Positions 9,895 to 22,960 of a stretch of DNA of 64,000 nucleotides are shown in pieces. A program made the position numbers and the translations under genes. Position 1 is the stretch's first letter. Each line of letters starts with the position of its first letter. The stretch is from Eriocheir sinensis. Its lineage: Eukaryota; Arthropoda; Malacostraca; Decapoda; Varunidae. Under the pieces are notes generated by a model, which saw only the letters and a program-made list of their open reading frames with translations, had not been told where the DNA came from and searched no databases. Location of the stretch: contig NW_026111761.1 in the NCBI RefSeq assembly GCF_024679095.1, forward strand, positions 35,001 through 99,000. Reading direction: 5' to 3'.

Positions 9895-11765
9895 AGAAGG
9901 ACCGAAAAGATGTTAAGTGGCGTGCTAATCGTAGAAAGTGACATTTTACGCACAATTGAAAAGATTAAAGTAAGCAAAGCTCCTGGTCCAGACAAAATTA
10001 CCCCTAGGGTCTTAAAAGAAATCAAACATCAAATTTGTAAACCGCTCTCCATCATATTCAATAAATCTTTAACAGCTGGAAAAGTTCCGTCGGATTGGAA
10101 ACTTGCAAATGTCACACCAATTTTCAAAAAGGGAGACAAGTCTCATCCAGGAAACTATCGACCAATTAGCCTGACATCGATTGTTTGTAAGTTAATGGAG
10201 ACTATCATTCGCGACAATATGGTGAAATTCTTCGAAGAAAATAATATAATAAATAATTCGCAACATGGCTGCCGTAGTAAACGTTCGTGTTTGACTATCT
10301 TACCTGATTTTTTTCATTATATTTTTGAGGTGCTTGATGAAAGCAGATCAGTAGATATCATATATCTGGATTTTCAAAAGGCATTTGATAAGGTCCCCCA
10401 CCAACGATTGATCAGCAAACTACTGGCGCACGGTATCTCGGGTAACATTCACAATTGGCTAGTGGACTGGCTCTCTGGGCGGAAACAGAGAGTAGTTCCA
10501 AACGGTGTTACATCTAACTGGCTCGATGTCAGAAGCGGCGTATCTCAAGGATCAGTGCTTGGCCCCATGCTCTTCTTAATTTATGTTAATGATATCGATG
10601 ATGGGCTCACTTGCAAAGTATCAAAATTTGCTGATGACACAAAAATTGCTAGTAAAGTAACTGCGACACTCGACGAAGAAGCTTTACAATCAGATCTAGA
10701 TCGACTTGCACGTTGGGCCAATCAATGGCAAATGAAATTTAACGTTGATAAATGTAAAATGTTGCACATCGGAAAAATAACAATCGCGTTCGGTACGTAA
10801 TGAATGGCCAACAACTTTCTGCAGTAAGTAAATAAAAGGATCTTGGAATCACTATATCAAGCGATTTAAAGCCTGGTCAGCATTGTTCAGAGGTAGTTAA
10901 AACTGAAAACAAATTGGTTGGCTTCATCGGACGAGTCTTTGATAATAAATCGGAAAAAAGTAATATTAAAACTGTATAATTCGTTCGTTCGACCCCGTCT
11001 AGAGTACTGTGTACAGTTTTGGTCTCCCTACTACAGAAAAGACATAGAAAAGTTGGAACGGGTTCAACGAAGAGTAACAAAGATGATTCCTAGGTTGAGA
11101 AATTTGTCATATGAACAAAGGCTTAAAGAAGTAAATTTATTCAGCCTATCAAAACGAAGAATGCGAGGCGATCTAAGATAAGTGTTTAAAATGTTTAAAG
11201 GATTCAGTGATATTAATGCGGAAGATTACTTTACAATTGATCGATCAAATAGAGCAAGAAGAAATCACAATTTGAAGATAAGTGGTAAAAGATTCTCGTC
11301 GCACGAGGCAAAACACTTCTTCTTCAATCGAGTTGTTAATGTTTGGAACTCTCTACCCTGTGATGTCGTTGATAGTAAAACAGTTACGGCCTTCAAGAAT
11401 AGATTAGACAAGTATTTTGAATCCAACCAGCAACTAAGATATTACTCATTGTCGTAATAACGTTAAGTTCTTTCGAATACTGGTGTCCTTGTCCGCTTTT
11501 ATCGCCCGGTTAGTGGTAGTAGTAATGGTAGTTCTTTCCTCTTTCCTACATAATTTCCATGCAGTTTTTCCATGCTGCATGGGTCTTTTTCCTTTCCTGC
11601 CAGCTTTGGCTGGAGGGATGGGGGAGTGGGGAGGAGCCTTCTCTTTGCTGTCCTTCATCTTCCACCTTTGATTAGATAGTGTAGCTTGTCACAAACAGTC
11701 TGTAAGGACCAGCAGGTCTGCTGTTGTTTGTTCTTCCTTTGTGTTTCTTTGTGTTCCTCCTCCTC
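9895..11765 (+). mobile_element. 5'-truncated CR1/jockey-like LINE with RT domain
   Basis: The frame at 9,910-10,800 holds most of a reverse transcriptase: SKAPGPDKITP, NVTPIFKKGDK, YRPISLTS, DIIYLDFQKAFDKVPH, GVSQGSVLGPMLFLIYVNDI, the catalytic FADDTK (about 10,626-10,643) and the thumb WQMKFNVDKCKMLHIG. It is broken by stops near 10,797 and 10,835. The C-terminal part resumes at 10,918-11,457 (RPRLEYCVQFWSPYYRKDIEKLERVQRR, then VVNVWNSLPCDVV) with a further stop at 11,179. About 300 bases of 3' UTR follow, containing CCTGCCAGCTTTGGCTGGAG and ending in a CCT-rich tail. The endonuclease half is absent. It is dead, and it abuts the truncated mucin copy. Confidence 0.85.
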
Positions 11766-12354
11766 CTTCCTCCTTCCTGTAGAAGTGGTGGTGGGTGGAG
11801 TAGTGGTGGTGGGTGGAGTAGTAGAAGTGGTGGTGGGTGGAGTAGTAGAAGTGGTGGTGGGTGGAGTAGTAGAAGTGGTGGTGGGTGGAGTAGTAGAAGT
11901 GGTGGTGGGTGGAGTAGTCGTGGTTGTGGTGGAGTGGGTTGAGTGGTGGTGGAGTAGTAGAAGTGGTGGGTGGAGTAGAAGTGGTGGTGGGTGGAGTAGT
12001 AGAAGTGGTGGTGGGTGGAGTAGTAGAAGTGGTGGTGGGTGGAGTAGTAGAAGTGGTGGTGGGTGGAGTAGTAGAAGTGGTGGTGGGTGGAGTAGTAGAA
12101 GTGGTGGTGGGTGGAGTAGTAGAAGTGGTGGTGGGTGGAGTAGTGGTGGTGGTGGGTGGAGTAGTAGAAGTGGTGGTGGGTGGAGTAGTGGTGGTGGTGG
12201 GTGGAGTAGTAGAAGTGGTGGTAGGTGTAGGAGTAGTCGTGGTGGTGGTGGCGGCGGCGGTCTTCACGAAGACCCCCGGGAACGCCTCCACGTAATCGAT
12301 TCCTACAGACGCTCCGGCCTTGACGGAAGTCGCGCAGAGCTTGACAGTCTCTTC
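11765..12354 (-). pseudogene. Mucin-like gene copy 1, truncated (repeat exon only)
   Basis: A splice acceptor (CTCGCCACTACAG) precedes an exon starting at 12,354. It encodes EETVKLCATSVKAGASVG, then VEAFPGVFVK, then Thr/Ser/Pro repeats of 8 residues (TTTSTTPP, a 24-bp unit). Within the repeats the frame shifts to His/Tyr-rich text, and the array ends at the LINE tail near 11,765. The transmembrane segment and cytoplasmic tail found in copies 2 and 3 are missing. A 49-bp upstream exon at 16,236-16,284 would join in phase. I call this a truncated duplicate. Confidence 0.75.
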
Positions 12355-12392
12355 CTGTAGTGGCGAGAGGAACAGTGTTAGAGCCGAGGGCG

Positions 12393-14108
<1,716 letters not shown>

Positions 14109-14197
14109 GTTCATTACACGCAAATTCAACCTCCTCTTGACAACCATGAACAGGGTCACCATCGCCCCAGGAAAGCCTCCACCAACATCCCTCTTTG
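14109..14197 (+). CDS. Probable first coding exon of an unidentified gene (unit 1)
   Basis: A pyrimidine tract ending TCTTCCAG precedes the exon, and CTTTG|GTAAGT ends it, giving both consensus splice sites 89 bases apart. The ATG at 14,146 starts MNRVTIAPGKPPPTSLF plus one base. The exon is essentially unchanged in unit 2 (27,905-27,993), although its surroundings differ by indels. I could not identify the gene. Splicing to the acceptor-like site before the helical-repeat gene (about 16,783) would put a stop after 9 codons, so it is probably not that gene's first coding exon. Confidence 0.4.
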
Positions 14198-14448
14198 GTA
14201 AGTACAACCTCTTCCTTGATACTCCCTTAGGTCATGTTATTCAGTTTCCAATAAAGCTCGATCGCCACGCCCTTCCAAACTCTCATGAAACTCCCTTAAT
14301 GGTCTTTTTGCAATTGTTCTTCAGTCTTCTCCAAGCTCCCCACGCCTTTCCTATCTCTCATGGAACTTCCTGCGGTCTTATTGCTATTGTGTCCTTGTTT
14401 CCACTCACAAGCTCCTCATTTGTCCTTCTCCGTCTTGAAACTTTCTTG

Positions 14449-14839
14449 GGTCATTTAGAGAGAGAGAGAGAGCAAAACAACACACATTGACGTAGGAATA
14501 TAACATGCGTAGGTGCTTAAGTTCTTGCGTTCGTCTCTGGTGTAAGGGAAGATAAGGCTTACCTGAATTAAGGAAGGGTTTTATAAGGGATTGGGGTTGG
14601 AATGTCACCTACTTCTGTTTTGTTCGTTCCCTGTTTGTGACGTGTTCTGGGGATTGTTTTTTATGTGTTTTTTTTTTTTTTTTTTTTCGATATGATTTGT
14701 TTTGTTGCTGTTGGTTATTGTTGTTTCTGTTATTGTTACTGTTTTCTTTTCTTTTTCTTCGTCTATTCTTTTTCTTGTTCTTGTTCTTGTTCTTCATTTT
14801 GTTATCCTTATATTATTATCATTATTATTATTATTATCA

Positions 14840-14884
<45 letters not shown>

Positions 14885-14905
14885 GTAGTAGTAGTAGTAG
14901 TAGTA
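14449..14905 (+). repeat. Dispersed ~450-550-bp repeat, copy 1 of 4
   Basis: The repeat begins with (GA)n then GCAAAACAACACACATTGAC. It continues through GTGCTTAAGTTCTTGCGTTC, GGAAGGGTTTTATAAGGG and GTGACGTGTTCTGGGGATTG, and ends in T-rich and (ATT)n/(TAG)n sequence. Copies lie at 20,823-21,400, 28,255-28,815 and 35,080-35,600, two per tandem unit. The open frames inside are Phe/Cys or Ile/Tyr-rich artefacts. This copy lacks a roughly 100-base internal block present in the others. Confidence 0.75.
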
Positions 14906-15600
14906 TTAGATGAGGATAAGTAGGTTGGGTTGATAATTATGACGAAGGAAGACGTAATAGAATTGAGAAAAAAAATTGATTAATAGAGGATGAATGGGAA
15001 TGAGATAGAGGAGGAGGAGGAGGATAATAATGAAGGGGTTGAAAATAAGGCAAATTATGCATGGAAAGTCTTTAGCAGATGTGAGTCGACAAGCATACAG
15101 ATAGTAACTAAAGGAAGAAGACAATGAACGCAAGCTATATATCTCGTTATGCTGAACCGAAATGCTAAAAACTCCATAAAAATAGCTATCATTAAACACT
15201 AAATACTGAAAATAACCGTCCATAGCCATGATTCAACCCTTACAATAATAACGCAATATGGTTATCTATGATACTATACGATACCAATTCAGTGTAACAT
15301 TTCATAAAGCATTAAAAACTGGTCTCATTGACAGTACCGTAAAAACATGTTACCATAAACCTCGGTAACCCAACCCTCATCTCTGCCTCCTCCCCCACCA
15401 TGTGCAAGGAGGCAGATGAGGGGTGATAGTTAGGTAATGGGAGCGAACCTTTCATGAATTAATCTAGCAAATAAAATCGGCCAAAAACATAAATATCTAG
15501 TCATCCCTACCGAAAAGAGAAACAGACATGACGATATTAACTCCTAAAAACGATTCCGTATGACTAATTTTGAACTTAATACCATGACCACTGACCCTAA
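14906..15600. other. No recognisable gene (A/T-rich unique sequence)
   Basis: There is a short purine-rich tract near 15,008-15,025 and an inverted CCTCATCTCTGCCTCC / GGAGGCAGATGAGG pair at 15,374-15,422 that could form a hairpin. No coding evidence was seen. Repeated in unit 2 at about 28,816-29,520. Confidence 0.5.
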
Positions 15601-15855
15601 TTTGGCGATGATGCAGTAATCCTGGCTGAGTCGCTGAAGGTTCTGGTGATGGCTCTCGCGGGACTGAACGAGGAGGCGAAGCAAAGGGGACTCAAGATAT
15701 TCTGAGCCACTACCAAGGTGCAGGTGTTTGGAGGCTTGCTGGATGAAACGGTACAGTCTGTCCATGCGTGTGGTGACGAAATTGAGATCTTGGAAAATTT
15801 CTCATACCTTGGTGGCAGAATGCTGAACAACGGCGAGTGCTGTCAAGAGGTCTGA
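15601..15855 (+). mobile_element. RT fragment of a second LINE lineage (FGDD box)
   Basis: Reading from 15,601 gives FGDDAVILAESL, a reverse-transcriptase catalytic box with Gly in place of the usual Ala/Val. It is followed by EEAKQRGLKIF, an in-frame stop, TTKVQVFGGLLDETVQSVH and FSYLGGRMLNNG. This pattern differs from the CR1/jockey-like LINEs elsewhere in the window. Both ends are truncated. The unit 2 copy is at 29,521-29,775. Confidence 0.75.
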
Positions 15856-15859
15856 CGGT

Positions 15860-15980
15860 GGATTGGCTTGACCTTTGACCGTTTTGAAATTTCTGACCAT
15901 ATTGACCGTCACGAGCAATTTGACCGCCACGAGCACTTTGACCGTCACTTGACCGCTTTCACCTTCCCTTGATCACTTTG
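15860..15980. repeat. Short tandem repeat TTTGACCGTCACGAGCA-like
   Basis: Four or five degenerate units of about 17-20 bases containing TTTGACCG. Present also at 29,785-29,900. Confidence 0.65.
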
Positions 15981-16235
15981 ACTTTTCCCTAATCACCTCG
16001 GGCACTGTAACATTTCCTGCATCCCTTTTGATCATTTTAACGCAGGTAATTGTCAGTACTCTTAAACACATCATTACACACTACGGCCATTGTGGTGTAA
16101 TAAAAAGGGGGACGGAAAGAGAGAGGGCAACGCGCAACTTCCGTACATTAAAATAAAAAAATCTTCACCACACACATTTTTCTGGGGCCGCTGAATATCT
16201 AAGTAAGTTATCGACGGCGTTAATTGGGTACTTAC

Positions 16236-16284
16236 CTGGGCTGCGGAGGTGAAGCCCGGCGGGAGGCGACGCTCAGGGAAGTTA
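16236..16284 (-). CDS. 49-bp exon, probable upstream exon of the mucin-like gene (unit 1)
   Basis: On the minus strand a pyrimidine-rich acceptor (TTACCTTTCCAG) and a strong donor (CCCAG|GTAAGTA) bound 49 bases. With one leading base completing a codon, it reads NFPERRLPPGFTSAAQ and ends in phase 0. That matches the phase-0 start of the mucin repeat exon at 12,354 (EETVKLC...). The unit 2 equivalent is at 30,157-30,205. No signal-peptide exon was found further upstream. The assignment is inferred from splice phase and orientation only. Confidence 0.45.
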
Positions 16285-16369
16285 CTGGAAAGGTAAGGAA
16301 AGGAAAATTATTAGTGACAAATGACTGATTGGCTGACGAACTGACTGATTAGGATTTTTTTTTTTCTTT

Positions 16370-16565
16370 ACATCCCCGCCTATAGCCCAAGCCCGTCATG
16401 GCGCAAGAAATTTTATAGTGGCGCCAGTTATGCTTGGCTCTTGCTGCTCCCCGGAGCTCATTCTTGATTCACTGGACGGTTCCTTTTAGAGTCCGGGTTG
16501 ATGGGTGGTCTTCTGGACAGCATGTGGGTAGTCTTAGGCCACTCGGCGGTGACTGAAAAAGCCTT
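16370..16565 (-). repeat. SINE fragment (head-truncated), minus strand
   Basis: Body sequence shared with the SINE at 1,023-1,415, with a poly(T) at its left edge and no tRNA-like head. The duplicate in unit 2 is at 30,291-30,485. Confidence 0.65.
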
Positions 16566-16810
16566 ACTGACTGACTGAATGAATGAATGAATAACTAACA
16601 GAATTACTAACTCTCTCTCTCGTCATGCATTCGCCATCCTTAATAAGTTGGGTAACACGGCAAGGAGGAGGAAGAGGCGGGACACACTTCTGCTGCCCTC
16701 TTTTCCTGCTGCCGTTGCCGTCCGGCTCTCAGCTCACTTTCGCTTTCCCTCGTTGTCTCTCACTTCTGCACTTATTTACATTCAGACGTATTTCAATTAT
16801 CATCACCACG

Positions 16811-19800
16811 ATGAGAATTGACGTTGTTCTGGCACTGGTGTGGTGGGCCTTGGCCACCAATCTGCTTCTGGAGTACACCGGGCTCGGCCCCACAACCCCG
16901 CCAGCCGAAGGGCTGCGCGCCGCCAGGCCTGTGGAGGGAGGACCCCCGGCGGGACAGCTCGGGGCCCACAAGGCCTGGGTGATTGCTGATCTGCTGGCCG
17001 AACAAGAGCGGAGTCAGCTGGCGTTGCAGGACCTAAAAAGACAAAACGCCCTCTTGTCCGTCCTTCTACTTCAGGCCATAGATGAAGCCAGCGTCCTGCA
17101 CAGGGCGGTGCTGGCTCAAGAAACGGCTTGGAGAGAGAAAGAGCAGCAAAGATTAGCGCTGGAGGAAGAAAACAGCGGCCTGATCAATGACCTGCACTTA
17201 TCGCGACACGAAAATAGCGTCCTGCTCAGTGACTTGTCTAACGCTGGAAAAATAATTCACAGGCTCCGAAAATTCGTGTCCTTATTCCAGGAAGAAAACC
17301 ACGGCCTGCTCAGTGATCTGTCTAACGCTAGGAATGAAATTGACAGGCAGCAAAAAGTCGTGTCTTTCTCCCGGCAAGAAAATAACGACCTTATCAAAGC
17401 GCTGGCCATATCCAAGGCTGAAAATAACGATCTTGTCAGAGCGCTGGACATTTCCAAGGATGAAAGTATCGACCTTATCAAAGCGCTGGAAATCTCCAAG
17501 GCTGAAAATAACGATCTTGTCAGAGCGCTGGACATTTCCAAGGATGAAAGTATCGACCTTATCAAAGCGCTGGAAATCTCCAAGGCTGAAAATAACGATC
17601 TTGTCAGAGCGCTGGACATTTCCAAGGATGAAAATATCGACCTTATCAAAGCGCTGGAAATCTCCAAGGCTGAAAATAACGATCTTGTCAGAGCGCTGGA
17701 CATTTCCAAGGCTGAAAATAACGATCTTGTCAGAGCGCTGGACATTTCCAAGGATGAAAATAACGATCTTGTCAGAGCGCTGGCCATATCCAAGGATGAA
17801 AATAACGATCTTGTCAGAGCGCTGGACATTTCCAAGGATGAAAATAACGAAATTGTCAAGGCGCTGGCCATATCCAAGGCTGAAAATAACGATCTTGTCA
17901 GAGCGCTGGACATTTCCAAGGATGAAAATAACGACATTGTCAAGGCGCTGGCCATATCCAAGGATGAAAATAACGATCTTGTCAGAGCGCTGGACATTTC
18001 CAAGGATGAAAATATCGACATTGTCAAGGCGCTGGCCATATCAAGGCTGAAAATAACGAAATTGTCACAGCGCTGGACATTTCCAAGGATGAAAATAACG
18101 ACATTGTCAAAGCGCTGGCCATTTCCAGGGATAAAAATAACGACCTTGTAAAAGCGCTGGACATCTTCATGGAAGAAAATAACAACCTTTTCAAAGCGCT
18201 GGCCATGTCCAAGAAAGAAAATGACGACTTTGTTAAGGCGTTGGCCATCTCCATGGATGAAATTAACGACCTTGTCAAAACGCTGAACATCTTCATGGAA
18301 AAGAATGACGAACTTGTAAAAGCGCTGGCCATCTTCAAGGCTGAAGATGACGACCTTGTAAAAGCGCTGGCCATCTGCAAGGGTGATGATGACGACCTTG
18401 TAAAAGCGCTGGCCATCCCCAAGGCTGAAGATGACGACCTTGTACAAGCGCTGGACATCTGCAAGGCTGATGATGACGAACTCGTAAAAGCGCTGGACAT
18501 CTGCAAGGCTGAAGATGACGACCTTGTACAAGCGCTGGATATCTGCAAGGCTGAAGATGACGAACTTGTAAAAGCGCTGGATATCTGCAAGGCTGAAGAT
18601 AACGAACTTGTAAAAGCGCTGGATATCTGCAAGGCTGAAGATAACGAACTTGTAAAAGCGCTGGATATCTGCAAGGCTGAAGATGACGAACTTGTACAAG
18701 CGCTGGATATCTGCAAGGCTGAAGATAACGAACTTGTACAAGCGCTGGATATCTGCAAGGCTGAAGATGACGACCTTGTACAAGCGCTGGATATCTGCAA
18801 GGCTGAAGATGACGAACTTGTACAAGCGCTGGATATCTGCAAGGCTGAAGATGACGACCTTGTAAAAGCGCTGGATATCTGCAAGGCTGAAGATGACGAC
18901 CGTGTAAAAGCGCTGGATATCTGCAAGGCTGAAGATGACGACCTTGTACAAGCGCTGGATATCTGCAAGGCTGAAGATGACGACCTTGTACAAGCGCTGG
19001 ATATCTGCAAGGCTGAAGATGACGACCTTGTAAAAGCGCTGGATATCTGCAAGGCTGAAGATGACGAACTTGTACAAGCGCTGGATATCTGCAAGGCTGA
19101 AGATGACGAACTTGTACAAGCGCTGGATATCTGCAAGGCTGATGATGACGACCTTGTAAAAGCGCTGGATATCTGCAAGGCTGAAGATGACGAACTTGCA
19201 CAAGCGCATGATATCTGCAAGGCTGAAGATAACGAGCTTGTAAAAGCGTTGGCCAATACCAAGGCTGATGATGACGAACTTGTAAAAGCGCTGGATATCT
19301 GCAAGGCTGAAGATGACGAGCTTGTAAAAGCGCTGGATATCTGCAAGGCTGAAGATGACAAACTTGTAAAAGCGCTGGATATCTGCAAGGCTGATGATGA
19401 CGAGCTTGTAAAGCGCTGGATATCTGCAAGGCTGAAGATGACGAGCTTGTAAAAGCGCTGGATATCTGCAAGGCTGAAGATGACGAACTTGTAAAAGCGC
19501 TGGATATCTGCAAGGCTGAAGATGACGAACTTGTAAAAGCGCTGAATATCTGCAAGGCTGAAGATGACGAACTTGTAAAAGCGCTGGATATCTGCAAGGC
19601 TGAAGATGACGAACTTGTAAAAGCGCTGGATATCTGCAAGGCTGAAGATGACGAGCTTGTAAAAGCGCTGGACATCCCCAAGGCTGAAGATGACGAGCTT
19701 GTAAAAGCGCTGGCCATCCCCAAGGCTGAAGATGACGAGCTTGTAAAAGCGTTGGCCATTTCCATGGATGAAATTAACGACCTTGTCAAAGCGGTGGCCC

Positions 19801-20159
19801 TCTCCAAGGAAGAAAATGACAACTTTGTCAAAGCGCTGGCCTTCTCCAGTGAAGAAAATGACGACCTTATCAAAGTGCTGGACATCTTCATGGAAGAAAA
19901 TGACGACCTTGTGAAAGCGCTGGACATCTTCATGGAAGAAAATAACGACCTTGTTAAAGAGCTGGTTATCCCCAACGTTGAAAATGGAGGACATGCCGCC
20001 CATGAATCTGAGGAAGTCGGTCCTGCAGATGACGAGCCCAATCTTCAAACGTCACTCGTTCCCGTCGAGGAGGCCAAGGATACAGATGACTTGGATTACA
20101 GTATTGAGCACGTTCCAGTCGACGGAATCTGTGACACTGACGAGGGCTATCTACAATAA
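16811..20159 (+). CDS. 14-residue helical-repeat protein with N-terminal hydrophobic segment (unit 1; two 1-bp frameshifts)
   Basis: Start chosen at MRIDVV because a hydrophobic stretch follows at once (VVLALVWWALATNLLL, residues 5-20), fitting a signal peptide or anchor. Residues about 50-190 form a Leu/Glu/Gln-rich coiled-coil-like region. From about 17,390 come some 60 tandem 14-residue repeats (42 bp). The first block is Ser/Asn type (ALDISKDENNDLVR); the second is Cys/Asp type (KALDICKAEDDDLV), with one Cys per repeat. The C-terminus is acidic and unique, ending DTDEGYLQ. The frame breaks at about 18,035 and 19,410, each by one missing base relative to neighbouring repeats. No family is recognised; a secreted or membrane-anchored structural role is inference. 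Divergent from the mucin-like gene. Confidence 0.65.
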
Positions 20160-20194
20160 TGACCACGATATCCTCTACTGAGCTCGTTCCTGTT

Positions 20195-20420
20195 GAGGAA
20201 TCCACCCCTCCCCCTCCCCATCCTTCCCCCTCCCCATCATTCCCCCCGGCGTAACTCCCCTATCGTCGGCCTCCCTATCCTCATCTTTTCCCTCCCATCC
20301 TTCCCCCGACGTAACTCCCCTATCGTCGGCCTCCCATCCTCATCCTTCGTTCTCCCCATCCTTCCCCCCGACGTAACTCCCCTATCGTCGGCCTCCCATT
20401 CTACCCCCCCCCCCAGGCTT
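20195..20420. repeat. C-rich minisatellite, ~60-bp unit
   Basis: Three to four copies of a unit containing CGACGTAACTCCCCTATCGT and CGGCCTCCCATCCTCATCC lie just after the stop codon of the helical-repeat gene, probably in its 3' UTR. Equivalent in unit 2: 34,450-34,670. Confidence 0.8.
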
Positions 20421-20822
20421 CCTCAACCCTGGCAGGCTCTCTCGGTCACCGGCGGTTCTTCGGGCCAAAGGTCTGGTACAATTTATCTTCGAGCCCGGAA
20501 CATCTTGCACCAAACCGCGCTGTATTTCTCACGTTTCTTAAAACCTTTCTATCTATCAGTAAATTTATCCTAAAGGTACTGTAGTATTTCCATTTGAAAC
20601 TGGCCGGTGGGGTGTAGGCCTATGTGGGTCAGCACCGCCCCATATATCTGCCACACACTCTCAAGACTTCTCGCTTCCTCTCATATGTCAGCTACTTAAT
20701 ACCTTTCAATTAATTTAATTAAATGGCTGGATAATCTAATATGGTCATAGTGTTGAGATTGTGTCGTTTTTAGGATAATAACAAAAATGATGTATAAATA
20801 CCGCGACACTGGACAACGTTGG
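20421..20822. other. No gene seen; probable 3' UTR or intergenic sequence
   Basis: Unique sequence conserved between units (34,675-35,079) with no frame of interest. Confidence 0.45.
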
Positions 20823-21297
20823 GAGAGAGAGAGAGAGAGAGAGAGAGAGCAAAACAACACACATTGACGTAAGAATATAACATGCGTAGGTGCTTAAGTT
20901 CTTGCGTTCGTCTCAGGTGTAAGCGAAGATAAGGGTTACCTGAATTACCTGAGGATTTATTAGCTCAACACCTGGTCGTGGGGGAAAGGCTCACGTGCCC
21001 TTTTCTTTATCTTATCTGTATTTATTAGTGTTCGACAGCCGCTCATTAAGGAAGGGTTTTATAAGGGATTGGAGTTGGAATGTCACCCACTTCTGTTTTG
21101 TTCGTTTCCTGTTTGTGACGTGTTCTGGGGATTGTTTTTCTATGTGTGTGTTTTTTGTTTTTTTCGATATGATTTGTTTTGTTGCTGTTGGATATTGTTG
21201 TTTCTGTTATTGTTAGTTTTTTTTTTTTTTTTCGTCTTCTTATTTTTCTTGTTCTTGCTCTTGTTCTTCTTGTTCTTGTTCTTCATTTTGTTATCCA

Positions 21298-21358
<61 letters not shown>

Positions 21359-21400
21359 GTTGTTGTTGCTGTTCTTGTTGTTGTTGTTGTTGTTGTTGTT
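20823..21400 (+). repeat. Dispersed ~550-bp repeat, copy 2 of 4
   Basis: Same order of landmarks as 14,449-14,905, including the internal block with CAACACCTGGTCGTGGGG that copy 1 lacks. Ends in (ATT)n and (GTT)n. Confidence 0.75.
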
Positions 21401-21479
21401 GTTGCGTAAGGCACTGGTATGTTGGTATTAACTATAGAGGCATGTGGAATCTGTGGTGTATTAAGGTGACTTACGGCTG

Positions 21480-21511
<32 letters not shown>

Positions 21512-21660
21512 GGTATTAAGAATCGTTTTTGTTTTTGTTTTTTGTTGTTGTTGTTGTTTTGCTGAACTGACTTTCTACTCATTTGACCGGCTTATTAACT
21601 TGAGGTATTTTTGCTGTCTACTTTATTTAGTTTCTGTTAAACATAGATACTTGAATGCGA

Positions 21661-21666
21661 ATAAAT

Positions 21667-21713
<47 letters not shown>
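21661..21713. repeat. (CA)n microsatellite
   Basis: Uninterrupted CA repeats; equivalent at 35,886-35,932. Confidence 0.95.
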
Positions 21714-21715
<2 letters not shown>

Positions 21716-22660
21716 ACATCATTAATAGCATAAATGAATATTCTTTAAAAAAAATTACAATGATCCGAATGATTTTGTAAACCTAAACATTTCTACAGTT
21801 TGTGCATGGCTCTAATACATATAAATCTTTGCATCCTTTAATAGTATGTGTTTCTGAATAAAAAAATAGTTAGGAGCAGCGAATAGTGGGCTTTTTTATT
21901 ATTGTTTCCTTTTTTGTGCCCTTGAGCTGTCTCCTTTGTTGTAAAAAAAAAATAGTGTACCGTTTCATGTCCTGTCTTGTACGTGTGGGAAAATGTATGA
22001 TGCTAAAAATATGTTTGTTATTCTAGCATTTTTACTCATGGTAGTTATTTAGTCTATATAATGTTTGATATGTAAGTTTCTCAGGACGCACATCAGTCTT
22101 CTTCCCTCAAAAGGATTCACAGCAGTCCACCTTCAAACTAATTCATTTTCTTCGTTTCCTCGAGTTCACACGTCAAACACAAAATGACGATTTTGTAACG
22201 AGTCACTTCAGGAAGATTTACTTCTTCTAAAACTCACGATATTCTACTCATATTGAAGTGGCATTTTCCAAGTACATGACATTTAACCAAGACATGACAT
22301 TTACCAAGTACATTTTCCAAGTACATTTTCCAAGTACACTGTTTTTGTCTTGTTTGTTGAAAAGTAGGAATATCGTGTTGGTGGTGTCATTCCTACGTGT
22401 TAATGACTGATTCAGGAGTTTTAAGCTGTTGTTTTTTTAGTTTCTATTCTCACACATTTTTCCAACGGTGTCACAAGTGTGTTTTGGTGACTAATTCCTC
22501 ATACGGTTGTTTTTATCGGTGGCAATCTTACGTAGCAATAGCTATTTAGGTGACATTTTCTTAAGCAGTCGTGTTTTCCATTTAATATGAACACTCTCGT
22601 AAAGAATCGGGAACCTCAAACGTTTTTTTTTTTTTTCTTTTTTTTCGTTTGCCGTGAATC
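21714..22660. other. No gene; carries a LINE 3'-end remnant at 21,876-21,950
   Basis: GGAGCAGCGAATAGTGGGC followed by TTGAGCTGTCTCCTTTGTTG and an A-tract matches the 3' end of the LINE at 55,807-56,270. This is therefore an extreme 5'-truncated LINE tail. Short direct repeats of TTTCCAAGTACA lie at 22,265-22,340. The rest is A/T-rich with no coding signal. Duplicated in unit 2. Confidence 0.6.
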
Positions 22661-22666
22661 CTCGCG

Positions 22667-22960
22667 TTGGAAAGGAAGAATATGGAAGCCTTACTAAACT
22701 TGGCTTCTTTTGTCTTCAAGTCCATGTTTCTTTCACTTCATATGCATCCTGTTTTTGGCAGCGTGGTATATATGTCAGTCGTGCTACTCGTTCTGCTGGC
22801 TTCGAACATGCATGGCTTGTTTTCTTGTTTTCTGCAAGTGATAGGAGTCTTTAGGTTCAGCATAAGAAGGTCGGCATGCTCAGACGATTCCTCCTCTCAC
22901 ATCACCTATTTCCAGAGGCCGAAAAGGAGATTAATCAGGTTCTCATGGGTGTCTTTTTAG
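22667..22960 (+). CDS. Hypothetical small hydrophobic protein (97 aa), doubtful
   Basis: The frame MERKNMEALLNLASFVFKSM continues with a hydrophobic stretch around VYMSVVLLVLLASN, then runs into the 154-bp minisatellite and stops. It is kept open in unit 2 (36,895-37,188) with a few substitutions. Supporting evidence is only frame conservation between recent duplicates. It could equally be chance. Confidence 0.2.
   Translation: MERKNMEALLNLASFVFKSMFLSLHMHPVFGSVVYMSVVLLVLLASNMHGLFSCFLQVIGVFRFSIRRSACSDDSSSHITYFQRPKRRLIRFSWVSF

Noticed and set aside
9090..9896. Proline/serine-rich 268-codon frame
   Set aside because: Pure CCT/CTT simple sequence; no unique segment or splice signal.
11686..12360. 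Gly/Ser- and Val/Gly-rich plus-strand frames opposite the mucin repeats (also near 25,000-26,400 and 39,600-40,750)
   Set aside because: Antisense shadows of the 24-bp mucin repeats. The minus strand has the splice sites, transmembrane helix and tail.
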